Notes: generated by a model not told the origin, from the sequence alone. 10,075 nt of DNA from Deltaproteobacteria bacterium (GCA_031280335.1 JAITGZ010000111.1:1-10075), one strand, 5' to 3'. Counted from the stretch's first letter, positions 1-6,371 are shown. Made by a program: numbers and translations.

Positions 1-72
1 CAGGGCCCGACTCTCCACCACCACCAGGGCCGGAGTCGCCGCCATCACCAGGGCCGGAGTCGCCGCCGCCGG
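1..72. repeat. 24-bp tandem repeat, about three units, inside the adhesin gene
   Basis: Three 24-bp units begin at 1, 25 and 49. Units two and three share CAGGGCCGGAGTCGCCGCC exactly, and unit one is degenerate. On the coding (minus) strand each unit encodes an eight-residue Gly/Asp/Ser/Pro block of the type GDSGPGDG, making a flexible spacer after the N-terminal module. The array may continue beyond the left edge. The length is a multiple of three, so copy-number change would keep the reading frame. Confidence 0.8.
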
Positions 73-547
73 CATTAGCGCCGTCATCTGCGCCTGTATT
101 CAGGATATTGTCTGGAGCGGGCGCGGGAAAAACCGGCGAAGTTACGGTGGTGGGGGCGGATGCGGCTTGAATATCCGCAGAGACTGGCTCCAACCTATCC
201 ACTCCCACCAGGAGTGTGCCGGGGTCATCCTCGTAAGGGTTCAGGCCGTTGCCTGTGCTTTCCGCCGTGGCGGCCACGGCCAGTTCCGGGGCAAAGGCCA
301 GCAAAAAGGCCTCGGAACTCAGACGGGTATCCGCAAATTCCAGGGTAACATCTGAAAAACGAAAAAAATCCTGCAACATCACGCTGGAGCCGTTGTCAAA
401 GTCCAGGCGCAGGCTGACGCCATCTCTGGAAGGATGCAGATTATTTTCAGACGATGTAAAAGTAAAAGATATCAGGTCTCCCGCTTCTATCTGACGGACC
501 ATGTCCAGTCCTGAAGCTGGTACTGATATTACTTTATTATTAGACAT
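1..547 (-). CDS. N-terminal fragment of a large LapA/BapA-like secreted repeat adhesin (3' end beyond window)
   Basis: Reading from the ATG at 547 gives 182 codons with no stop before the window edge. The start has a strong ribosome site, AAAGGAG at 554-560, six bases upstream. The protein begins MSNNKVISVPASG and has a compact beta-rich N-terminal module with LRLDFDNGSSVMLQDFF at about residues 46-62. A double alanine (AVAAT, residues 91-95) is followed by a DD..G.L..GVDRL segment (107-119), a Pro/Ala/Thr-rich linker (120-150) and a Gly/Asp/Ser/Pro repeat tract (159-182). From family knowledge, this order matches the N-terminal retention module of giant type I-secreted adhesins of Desulfovibrionaceae, which anchor the adhesin in the outer membrane and can be cut by a LapG-type periplasmic protease. 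No classical signal peptide is visible, as expected for type I secretion. The RTX or tandem-repeat body and C-terminal secretion signal are outside the window, so the adhesin role is inferred. It could be another type I substrate. Confidence 0.6.
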   Translation of the reverse strand, partial: MSNNKVISVPASGLDMVRQIEAGDLISFTFTSSENNLHPSRDGVSLRLDFDNGSSVMLQDFFRFSDVTLEFADTRLSSEAFLLAFAPELAVAATAESTGNGLNPYEDDPGTLLVGVDRLEPVSADIQAASAPTTVTSPVFPAPAPDNILNTGADDGANAGGGDSGPGDGGDSGPGGGGESGP

Positions 548-855
548 ATAAAACTCCTTTAAAAAAAGATAATAATAATTTTTACAAGCAACAACTAAAC
601 CAAATAGTTATGGCCTGTTACGTGGATATAAATATAAGATAAATAAAAAAATTGTCGTATGAAGTAAAAATACATAAATAACACTTGTTTCATGTGGTTG
701 ATCACAGGAAACTAGCGCCATTTAAAACGATATTACGTAAAATAAAAATTTTTGTTTTCTCTGATATGAGCAGAAGAAGCGTCCCTGTTTTATCCTGTTT
801 AGCAGGACTCAGTCTGTTTTTATCGGAAAAAGCAAGAAGGTAATGCGGCTTGGAG
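548..855. other. AT-rich non-coding region upstream of the adhesin gene
   Basis: About 300 bases with markedly higher AT content than the flanking genes, and no convincing gene on either strand. It lies upstream of the adhesin start on the minus strand, so it should hold that gene's promoter. One weak candidate reads on the minus strand as TTGTTG, a 17-base spacer, then TATCTT, ending about 12 bases before the ribosome site. Several other T/A-rich alternatives exist, so I do not call it as a promoter. A short inverted repeat TGTG(N6)CACA lies at 693-706, and a small hairpin TCCTG-TTTAG-CAGGA near 792-806. Long AT-rich leaders often precede heavily regulated surface genes, but no regulator can be named from this sequence. 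Confidence 0.5.
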
Positions 856-896
856 TATTGTCAGAGCAATTGCAGAATGCAATTGCTCTGGCAATA
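856..896. repeat. 18-bp near-perfect inverted repeat (hairpin)
   Basis: The arms 856-873 and 879-896 pair over 18 positions around a five-base loop (AGAAT), with a single T-G wobble at 861/891. The core arm is AGAGCAATTGC. No T-run follows on either strand, so it is not a textbook intrinsic terminator. It lies about 90 bases past the stop of the TPR gene and could still stabilise 3' ends or stop transcription from either side. The GAGCAATT motif recurs in the hairpin at 955-987. Confidence 0.75.
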
Positions 897-953
897 TCGG
901 GGGGGTTGGGGGGAATCATTCCCCCCAAATGGGGTTTGGGGCGATAGCCCCAA
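897..953 (+). repeat. Structured GC-rich intergenic repeat, copy A (two hairpins)
   Basis: Hairpin 1 spans 906-928: arms TTGGGGGGAA and TTCCCCCCAA around a three-base loop. Hairpin 2 spans 936-953: arms TTGGGGC and GCCCCAA around GATA. The unit aligns base for base with 5157-5211 at 48 of 55 positions, and a shortened relative lies at 5028-5062. In the full copies the outer stem positions differ in compensating pairs, so the structure itself appears conserved. It sits just beyond the 3' end of the minus-strand TPR gene, as copy C sits behind the autotransporter gene, which suggests a 3'-end or terminator role. A dispersed REP-like element is the main alternative. Confidence 0.75.
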
Positions 954-954
954 T

Positions 955-987
955 ATTAGAGCAATTTCGCTTTGAACTTGCTCTAAT
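955..987 (-). terminator. Hairpin overlapping the stop codon of the TPR gene, probable 3'-end or terminator structure
   Basis: ATTAGAGCAA (955-964) and TTGCTCTAAT (978-987) form a 10-bp stem around a 13-base loop. The right arm contains the TAG stop codon (983-985) of the minus-strand TPR gene. The minus-strand transcript would run through this stem and then into hairpin 2 and hairpin 1 of repeat copy A. There is no proper U-tract, so termination is inferred from position and stem strength only. Confidence 0.5.
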
Positions 988-2056
988 ACCGGCAATGTCC
1001 GGCGGCAGCGGCCCATTCCAGTCCGGCGCAGCGGCCCATGGAGCAGGCAAGATTCAGATCCTGGCACATATCCTGAGGACGTTGGAGTTGGTATAGGGCC
1101 AGGGCGCGGTTTTCGTAAAAAGAGGGGAACTGCGGGGCCAGGAGTATGGCCCGGTTAAAATCCTCAAGGGCCAGAACGGGCAGTTCCAGCAACAGCAGAG
1201 CTACGCCGCGCAGATCGCGGGCGGCGGCGAAGTTTTCTTCAAGCCGCACGGCCTCGTCCAGGCGGCGTCTGGCTTCCAGGGGGTTGTGCAGCAGGAGCAT
1301 GACCAGGCCCAGTTCCGCATGGAGCAGATAGTTTTGCGGGGCATCGTCTTGCAGGCGCTTTAATTCTTCCTCCAGGGCGGGGCGCAGAGGCGCGTCTATG
1401 GCCGCGTCCCGGCGCAGTTCAGGCAGCAGGGCAAGATAGGCGGAGGCGGCGGACAGTCCGGACGCGGATTGGCGCAAATCCGTTATGGGGTTCTCGCCTT
1501 TGGGCGGGGTCTGTTCCAGAAACGCCGTTGCCGCCGCGTCATAGGCATCCAGAGCTTTTTTCTCCAAGAGCAGGGCGCGGGCGTAGTAGTCCATATCCAG
1601 CGGGCGTTCCAGCAGACCAAGCACTTTGGCGCGCGTCAACTGTTCCGCCTCCAGATGAAAATAAATTCTGGCCTCATGCTGGAAAATTTCTCCCGTTCCC
1701 TGCGGCGGCTTGAGTACGGCCCGGCGCATGGAGGGCGGGGGCAATCCCTGCAACAGGGCCAGGGCCAGGGCTTCCGGATCCGGCTTGGGTTGGGTTCCGG
1801 GCGATGAATTATCCAGCAGCGGGCGGATATCGTCAAATTGCAGCAGAGTCAGGGCTATCCTGCGCAGGGCCTGCTGCCGCGCGGCGGCGGCGGCGGCGGT
1901 AAAGGCCATTTCCGCAGTAATCGGCCCGGCGGACGGCCGCCGGGCGATGCCGGTAACGGTTTGCGCCGCAGGCTCCCCCAAGGCGCGCCCCTGGCGCAGC
2001 GGACAAAGCAGGGAGAGAAAGATCAGACTGCACAGTATCCATAAAAAACGAGACAT
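983..2056 (-). CDS. Exported tetratricopeptide-repeat protein of unknown specific role
   Basis: A 357-residue protein. Residues 1-27 look like a Sec signal peptide: an Arg, a long Leu/Ile/Phe core, and a likely cut after about ALG. The residue before Cys18 is not a good lipobox match, so a soluble periplasmic protein is more likely than a lipoprotein. Residues 45-75 form an Ala-rich helix (a run of Ala then RQQALRRIALTLL), and 110-150 is mixed alpha/beta. About three degenerate TPR units follow at 241-274, 275-308 and 309-340, giving a superhelical protein-binding surface. The last 30 residues carry four cysteines (331, 338, 343, 355) in a CxDLxxAC-type tail that may form disulfides. The ATG at 2056 follows an in-frame stop four codons upstream, so no longer start exists, and no clear Shine-Dalgarno is visible. 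The gene lies 124 bases behind dapA across a hairpin-rich spacer. Its binding partner cannot be inferred. Confidence 0.82.
   Translation of the reverse strand: MSRFLWILCSLIFLSLLCPLRQGRALGEPAAQTVTGIARRPSAGPITAEMAFTAAAAAARQQALRRIALTLLQFDDIRPLLDNSSPGTQPKPDPEALALALLQGLPPPSMRRAVLKPPQGTGEIFQHEARIYFHLEAEQLTRAKVLGLLERPLDMDYYARALLLEKKALDAYDAAATAFLEQTPPKGENPITDLRQSASGLSAASAYLALLPELRRDAAIDAPLRPALEEELKRLQDDAPQNYLLHAELGLVMLLLHNPLEARRRLDEAVRLEENFAAARDLRGVALLLLELPVLALEDFNRAILLAPQFPSFYENRALALYQLQRPQDMCQDLNLACSMGRCAGLEWAAAAGHCRY
1881..1899. repeat. GCG/GCC trinucleotide run encoding poly-alanine
   Basis: A pure GGC-type triplet run of about six units inside the TPR gene encodes part of the alanine string at residues 54-59. 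Slippage here would add or remove alanines without shifting frame. Confidence 0.6.
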
Positions 2057-2091
2057 AATGACAGACTAACACGCTTTTCGCTGCTGCAGGG

Positions 2092-2122
2092 TCTGCGGCA
2101 ACAGCCGCGCCGCAGAGCGGCG
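2092..2122 (-). other. Two overlapping, mutually exclusive hairpins upstream of the TPR gene
   Basis: TCTGCGGC (2092-2099) can pair with GCCGCAGA (2109-2116) as an 8-bp stem with a nine-base loop. Alternatively CGCCGC (2108-2113) can pair with GCGGCG (2117-2122) as a 6-bp stem with a three-base loop. The two share bases 2109-2116, so only one can form at a time. They lie 36 to 66 bases upstream of the TPR start, in any transcript reading through from dapA. A regulatory role is speculative, because GC-rich DNA makes such pairs by chance. Confidence 0.4.
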
Positions 2123-2135
2123 GTTTAAATTTGAG

Positions 2136-2169
2136 TCTCTCCGGGGGCGGAGCTGCGCCCACGGAGAGA
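2136..2169 (-). terminator. Strong hairpin behind dapA, probable partial terminator
   Basis: TCTCTCCG (2136-2143) pairs with CGGAGAGA (2162-2169). Inside, a further five GC pairs form after one mismatch, leaving a six-base loop. It begins 12 bases past the dapA stop. On the minus strand it is followed by CTCAAATTT, a poor U-tract. It may stop or weaken transcription between dapA and the TPR gene, or act only as a 3'-end stabiliser. Confidence 0.55.
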
Positions 2170-2180
2170 GGGCGGTACAT

Positions 2181-3056
2181 TTACATCAGTCCGCACTGCA
2201 GCAGCACATCCAGCATTTTATCTTTATTGGCTTTGGCCGGAGGGGTCAAGGGCAGGCGCAGGTCGGGGCCCATTTTGCCGATCATGGACAGCATGGTTTT
2301 CACCGGTATGGGATTGCTTTCATAGAAACAAGCGTGGTTCAGGGGGAACAACTCAAAGTTGAGCTTGCGGGCCTTGGCTGTGTCCCCGGCGAACCAGGCC
2401 CGGCACATATCCGCCATTTTGTGGGGGGCCAGGTTGGAGGATACGGAAATAACCCCCTTGCCTCCCACCGCCAGGGTGGGGAGTACGGTGAAGTCGTCGC
2501 CGGAGAGCAGAATAAAATCATGGTCGCATTGCTCCAGAATATCGGTTACCTGGCACAGGTCGGCGCTGGCTTCTTTGGCCCCGATGACCGAGGGTATATC
2601 TTTGTACAGGCGGATCATGGTGGAGGCGCTAACGTTCATGCCGGTGCGGCCGGGCACGTTATAGACGAACATGGGCAAGGGGCATTCGGCGGCGATGGCC
2701 TTGAAATGTTGAAAAATGCCCTCTTGGCTCGGCTTGTTGTAGTAAGGGGTGATGAGCAGCCCTGCATCGGCCCCGGCCGCCTTAGCGAATTTGAGCAGGC
2801 GGGCGGCCTCGGCGGTGTTGTTGGAACCTGCGCCGGCAATGACCGGTACCCGTTTTTTGCTTTGCTCAATGCAGATTTTGATCACCCGTTCATGCTCATC
2901 GTGGCTCATGGTGGCTGATTCGCCGGTGGTGCCGCAAGGAACAAGACCGTTTATGCCTTGTTCGATCTGCCACTCAATGAATTCACGATAAGTCTCTTCG
3001 TCCACCCGGCCGTTTTTAAAAGGCGTGGCCAGGGCCGTGAAAGCGCCTGTAAACAT
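2181..3056 (-). CDS. dapA: 4-hydroxy-tetrahydrodipicolinate synthase
   Basis: Condenses pyruvate with L-aspartate semialdehyde, the first committed step towards diaminopimelate and lysine; a cytoplasmic, usually tetrameric TIM barrel. The 291 residues match the usual family length (about 292). Visible signatures are CGTTGESAT (41-49, pyruvate-binding Thr43/Thr44), PYYNKP (104-109, with the catalytic-relay tyrosine), VYNVPGRTG (131-139, containing Tyr132 and substrate-binding Arg137), and IGAKEAS (158-164), whose Lys161 is the Schiff-base lysine. All the key catalytic residues I checked are present. The ATG at 3056 has an excellent ribosome site (AAGGAGG at 3062-3068). It starts 24 bases after the glnS stop in the same direction, so the two are probably co-transcribed. 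A close relative such as N-acetylneuraminate lyase is less likely given the DapA-type arginine and the family start MFTGAFTALATPF. Confidence 0.96.
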   Translation of the reverse strand: MFTGAFTALATPFKNGRVDEETYREFIEWQIEQGINGLVPCGTTGESATMSHDEHERVIKICIEQSKKRVPVIAGAGSNNTAEAARLLKFAKAAGADAGLLITPYYNKPSQEGIFQHFKAIAAECPLPMFVYNVPGRTGMNVSASTMIRLYKDIPSVIGAKEASADLCQVTDILEQCDHDFILLSGDDFTVLPTLAVGGKGVISVSSNLAPHKMADMCRAWFAGDTAKARKLNFELFPLNHACFYESNPIPVKTMLSMIGKMGPDLRLPLTPPAKANKDKMLDVLLQCGLM

Positions 3057-3080
3057 GACAACCTCCTTAAAATTTATCCA

Positions 3081-4772
3081 TTACTCTTTTCCGGCAATTT
3101 TGGCCCAGGAGTCGCGCAGGCCGACAATGCGGTTGAAGACTTGGCGGACGCCCATGCGGGAATCTTGATCCACGCGGAAATAGCCTGTTCTTTCAAACTG
3201 CACCCGGCTGTCCGGGCCGTATTCCGCCAGGGCTGGTTCCAGCAGGGCTTCCGCCACCCGCAGTGAATCCGGATTAAGGGCATCCAGAAAGGTTTGACCC
3301 GCCGGCACATCGTCCGGGTCATCCAGGGTAAAAAGGCGGTCATATAGGCGCACTTCGGCCCGCACGGCCTGGGCGGCGGAAACCCAGTGCAGCGTGCCTT
3401 TGACTTTGCGCCCGTCCGGGCTGCCGCCGCCGCAGCTTTGCGGGTCGTAAGAGCAGAGCAGGGCGCTGATTTTACCTTGCGCGTCCCGGACGACTTCTTC
3501 GCAGGTGATGTAATAGGCGTAGCGCAGGCGCACTTCGCGTCCGGGCGAAAGGCGAAAAAATTTGGGCGGCGGCGACTCCATAAAGTCTTCCTGCTCAATA
3601 TACAGTTCCCGGCTGAAGGGGGTTTTGCGGCTGCCTGCGGAGGGGTCTTCCGGATTAAGGGGCAGGTCGAACCACTCCACCTTGTCCGGCGGATAATTGC
3701 GTAAAATGACCTTGAGGGGGTTCAGCACGGCCATCAGGCGGGGAGCTGCGCGGTTAAGGTGTTCGCGGATACAGAACTCCAAAAGCCCGTAATCCACCTG
3801 GTTGTCGGCCCTGGCGATGCCGATGCGGGCGCAGAATTCGCGAATTGCCTCCGGGGTGTAGCCGCGCCGGCGCAAGCCGCGCAGGGTGGGCAGGCGCGGG
3901 TCGTCCCAGCCGTGAACGTGTTTTTCGCGCACCAGTTGGATAAGCTTGCGTTTGGAGAGTACGGCACCTTTCAGGTTGAGGCGGGCGAATTCGGTCTGCC
4001 TGGAAGGGAAGGTGTCCAGGGCCGCCAGCAGCCAGTCATAAATTTCGCGGTTGTTTTCAAACTCCAGGCTGCACAGGGAATGGGTAACCTTTTCCAGAGA
4101 GTCCGAAATGCAGTGGCTGTAGTCATACATGGGGTAGATGGGCCACTTGTCGCCGCTGCGGTGGTGCGTAACCTTGCGTATGCGGTAAAGCACCGGGTCG
4201 CGCATGACCAGATTGGGCGAAGCCATGTCAATTTTGGCGCGCAGCACATGGGCCCCGTCCGCGAACTCTCCCGCACGCATGCGCCGGAAAAGGTCCAGAT
4301 TTTCCTCCACAGAGCGATCGCGCCAAGGGCTGTTCCGGCCCGCTTCCGTGAGCGTGCCGCGCTGTGCGCGGATATCTTCCTGGTTTTGGCTGTCCACATA
4401 CGCCTTGCCGGCCAGAATCAGCCTTTCAGCGCAGGCGTAAAGAAAATCAAAATAATCCGAAGTATAAAAGAGTCTGTCGCCCCAGTCAAAGCCCAACCAA
4501 CGCACATCTTCCTTTATGGCGTTCACGTATTCGGAGCTTTCTTTTTCCGGATTGGTGTCGTCAAAGCGCAAGTTGCACTTGCCCCCGTATTCTTCGGCCA
4601 GACCGAAGTTCAGACAAATGGACTTGGCGTGGCCGATGTGCAGATAGCCATTCGGTTCAGGGGGGAAACGGGTCTGAATGGTTTTGGGGTCCAGCCCTTC
4701 TTTGATTTGCCGGTCGATTTTGGCGCGGATGAAATCCCTGCCCGCGCCTTTGCCGCTGTTTGCTTCGTTCAT
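3081..4772 (-). CDS. glnS: Glutaminyl-tRNA synthetase
   Basis: Charges tRNA-Gln with glutamine using ATP in the cytoplasm. From the chosen start the protein is 563 residues, close to the E. coli enzyme (554). Order: RFPPEPNGYLHIGHAKS (35-51) with the class I HIGH motif at 45-48; Rossmann catalytic core with NLRFDDTNP (67-75); tRNA acceptor-binding region with MYDYSHCISDSLE (215-227); the KMSKS-equivalent VLSKRKL (271-277, typical of GlnRS); then the two-barrel anticodon-binding part from about 345 to the end. DDTNP and VLSKRKL favour GlnRS over GluRS. The frame stays open upstream to 5012. I choose the ATG at 4772 because MNEANSGKGAGRDFI aligns with known GlnRS starts, a candidate promoter lies at 4816-4844, and upstream residues look unlike protein. 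The Shine-Dalgarno is weak (GGGA). dapA follows 24 bases after the stop. Confidence 0.96.
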   Translation of the reverse strand: MNEANSGKGAGRDFIRAKIDRQIKEGLDPKTIQTRFPPEPNGYLHIGHAKSICLNFGLAEEYGGKCNLRFDDTNPEKESSEYVNAIKEDVRWLGFDWGDRLFYTSDYFDFLYACAERLILAGKAYVDSQNQEDIRAQRGTLTEAGRNSPWRDRSVEENLDLFRRMRAGEFADGAHVLRAKIDMASPNLVMRDPVLYRIRKVTHHRSGDKWPIYPMYDYSHCISDSLEKVTHSLCSLEFENNREIYDWLLAALDTFPSRQTEFARLNLKGAVLSKRKLIQLVREKHVHGWDDPRLPTLRGLRRRGYTPEAIREFCARIGIARADNQVDYGLLEFCIREHLNRAAPRLMAVLNPLKVILRNYPPDKVEWFDLPLNPEDPSAGSRKTPFSRELYIEQEDFMESPPPKFFRLSPGREVRLRYAYYITCEEVVRDAQGKISALLCSYDPQSCGGGSPDGRKVKGTLHWVSAAQAVRAEVRLYDRLFTLDDPDDVPAGQTFLDALNPDSLRVAEALLEPALAEYGPDSRVQFERTGYFRVDQDSRMGVRQVFNRIVGLRDSWAKIAGKE

Positions 4773-4815
4773 GTCATGGCGTTCCCGCGTAAAGGTGAAA
4801 ACCGTCTTCATCCTG

Positions 4816-4844
4816 AAGTTAATGCAATCAGCCGCTCCGGTCAA
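4816..4844 (-). promoter_or_regulatory. Candidate sigma-70 promoter of glnS-dapA
   Basis: On the minus strand TTGACC (4839-4844) and TAACTT (4816-4821) are separated by 17 bases, giving a predicted transcript start near 4809. That is about 37 bases before the chosen glnS ATG. The -35 matches five of six consensus bases but the -10 is weak. The location is what supports the call. It also argues against a start at the in-frame ATG at 4811. Confidence 0.45.
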
Positions 4845-5156
4845 TTCCATACGCCGTGGATATCGAATTTTCCGGATGGACAACATACAGCAGATGCCAG
4901 CAAGCCTAAACCCGGCCTGGTTTTTAGGGAAACGCCGATTTATTCTCTTGAGGGTTGAGGGTGCCTTGCCGTTGTGCAGAGGGATGGCAGAGGTAAAGCA
5001 ACGCCTGGGCAAACATGCCCCTTTCTTATTCCCCCCAGCGGGGTTCGGGGCTGATCCCCGAATTAATCAGTGTTTCCTTAGATTTTTCCGGACTTGGTGG
5101 ATTTTGATGATGGCATCGGGCGGACGCGGCGTTGCAAAGTTAGCCCGCACCAATGG
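4845..5156. other. Non-coding spacer between the autotransporter gene and glnS
   Basis: I see no convincing gene in this stretch. Reading frames crossing it are only open extensions of, or shadows opposite, glnS, and their translations lack recognisable protein character. It contains a shortened repeat copy (5028-5062) and a small stem GGGCA-AACA-TGCCC (about 5007-5020). The rest shows no clear motif. Confidence 0.55.
5028..5062 (+). repeat. Structured GC-rich intergenic repeat, copy B (shortened)
   Basis: The segment begins ATTCCCCCC, like the right arm of hairpin 1 in the full copies, and continues through a short CCCC-AGC-GGGG. It ends with a 7-bp hairpin, TTCGGGG (5044-5050) pairing with CCCCGAA (5056-5062) around CTGAT, in the place of hairpin 2. 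The left arm of hairpin 1 is absent. It has the same orientation as copies A and C and lies about 95 bases from copy C, so it looks like a decayed member of the family. Confidence 0.55.
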
Positions 5157-5213
5157 TCGGGGGGGCCGGGGGGAATAATTCCCCCCGGATGGGGTACGGG
5201 GCGATAGCCCCGG
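5157..5213 (+). repeat. Structured GC-rich intergenic repeat, copy C (two hairpins)
   Basis: Hairpin 1 spans 5166-5188: arms CCGGGGGGAA and TTCCCCCCGG around TAA. Hairpin 2 spans 5197-5212: arms CGGGGC and GCCCCG around GATA. It matches copy A at 48 of 55 positions, and most differences are paired changes that keep base pairing. It ends only about ten bases past the stop of the minus-strand autotransporter gene, so the transcript would fold into both hairpins at once. A 3'-end or terminator role for that gene is plausible, although no U-run follows. Confidence 0.75.
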
Positions 5214-5222
5214 AATTCAAGT

Positions 5223-6371
5223 TTACCATTTTAAGGTCAGGGATGCCTCACCACCGTAGCTCTGTCCCCGGCTGCCCACAGCGGCGTTGTAGCTCAGGCC
5301 GAAATCCAGAGAAGAGCCGAGCCGCAGCCCCCAGTGCAGAGCCAGTACGGCCTGATGGGCGTCGAGCCGGCTGCCTCGCAGGTGAAACTCCCCGCCTGCG
5401 CGTAAGCGCAGGGCGCTTTCCGGGGCAAGGTCGCCCATGAGGTGCCGCCAGCCCAGCTCTCCGCCCAGGCGCGTGTTCGCTCCCACAGGTATTTGCAGGC
5501 GCAGTCCGGCCAAAAGGGTGTTGAGCGAGCGTGCTTCGCGCTCCCGGCTTAACGCGGCGCTGCCGTTGTCTTCCATAAATTCGTCCAGGGCCAAGCGTTC
5601 ACGCCCCAGGTTTAAAAAAGGTTCCAACAGCAGCTCAGAGTCAAGGGGCAGAACGTAGGCGCCTTCCAGGGACAGGCGCTGGGAACGGGCACCGTAAAAT
5701 GTGCTGAGGTTCTGCTTCAGGGCGGGGATGTCGCGGCGAAATTCAAGTTCATGCCAAGTATGGGCATAGCGTAAAACCAGGCGCAGCGTCCCTCCCCCCA
5801 GGCGTGTCTCTTTTCCTCCGTACAGGGCCGGGCCGTAAGAAGCAATGCGGGCGTAAGATTGGCGCTCTTCGACCTTCATCTCTCTGGAGGCATAATGCAG
5901 CGCCGCGCCAAGCAGCCAACCGCCGCCCAGGCGCGGGTCAAAGCCCGCGTTCAGGCTTGGGCCGTCCAGAGAAGAGGCTGCGGTGCCATCGTGCCCCTTC
6001 AGGGTTCTTACGCTGCCTCCCCCTTGCAGCCAAAAGCCGCGCCACCCGCTCTCCGGGAGGGTCTCCGGCGCGGTGGCCTGGCTCAAACGGCGTGAAAGCC
6101 TCTGGTCAAAATCATAGCCCAGGTCCATGAGATAAGCGGTCAGGGCGGCGTGCGCTTCACCGGAAAGATCCTTCAGCGTCCTGGCGACATCCGTGGGAGA
6201 GACCCCGGCCAAGGCCGTGCGCAACGGATTGGAAGCGTTCAGACCGTCCAGGGCGGCGGCCACGGCGCGTTGGCTGCCGTTCAAGGCCGGGTCGTAAAAA
6301 GCCCCCCAGGCGGCGGATACAGGCACCAGGCCCAGCAAAAAGGCCAGCGCCGTTATCCTGATATGCTTCAT
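5223..6371 (-). CDS. Secreted protein made of a linker and an autotransporter beta-barrel, without a passenger domain
   Basis: A 382-residue outer-membrane protein. Residues 1-24 are a clear signal peptide (MKHIR, Leu-rich core, Ala-x-Gly-type cut near AAWGA). Residues 30-95 form the helical segment normally found just before the barrel, with NPLRTALAGVSPTDVARTL and the LSGEAHA motif (69-75). From about 109 to 382 alternating Gly/aromatic strands form the approximately 12-strand autotransporter barrel, beginning GFWLQGGGSVRT and ending SLTLKW. An aromatic last residue is the usual signal for barrel assembly; here it is Trp rather than the more common Phe. Ordinary type V autotransporters carry a passenger of hundreds of residues between signal and linker. 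Here only about ten residues separate them. The ATG at 6371 has a strong ribosome site (AAAGGAG at 6379-6385). The gene lies between non-coding stretches, so it is probably a single transcript. Its function is unknown: a stand-alone pore, a decayed autotransporter, or a barrel serving another protein. Confidence 0.85.
   Translation of the reverse strand: MKHIRITALAFLLGLVPVSAAWGAFYDPALNGSQRAVAAALDGLNASNPLRTALAGVSPTDVARTLKDLSGEAHAALTAYLMDLGYDFDQRLSRRLSQATAPETLPESGWRGFWLQGGGSVRTLKGHDGTAASSLDGPSLNAGFDPRLGGGWLLGAALHYASREMKVEERQSYARIASYGPALYGGKETRLGGGTLRLVLRYAHTWHELEFRRDIPALKQNLSTFYGARSQRLSLEGAYVLPLDSELLLEPFLNLGRERLALDEFMEDNGSAALSREREARSLNTLLAGLRLQIPVGANTRLGGELGWRHLMGDLAPESALRLRAGGEFHLRGSRLDAHQAVLALHWGLRLGSSLDFGLSYNAAVGSRGQSYGGEASLTLKW

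Noticed and set aside
160..494. Plus-strand open frames across 160-494
   Set aside because: They run opposite the adhesin N-terminal reading frame, which has a strong ribosome site and recognisable module, so they are shadows.
693..706. TGTG(N6)CACA as a CRP/FNR-type site upstream of the adhesin
   Set aside because: The half-site spacing is two bases short of the CRP pattern and only four bases per half match, so chance is likely.
1833..2180. Minus-strand frame starting right at the dapA stop (115 codons)
   Set aside because: It overlaps the TPR gene out of frame, has no ribosome site of its own, and its Arg/Ala-rich translation fits a GC-rich shadow.
3759..4958. Long open frame (399 codons) on the plus strand opposite glnS
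   Set aside because: It is the antisense shadow of a clear glnS and its translation has no recognisable domain.
4773..5012. In-frame upstream extension of glnS by 80 codons
   Set aside because: The added residues do not look like GlnRS, the candidate promoter lies inside the extension, and the start at 4772 aligns with known GlnRS N-termini.
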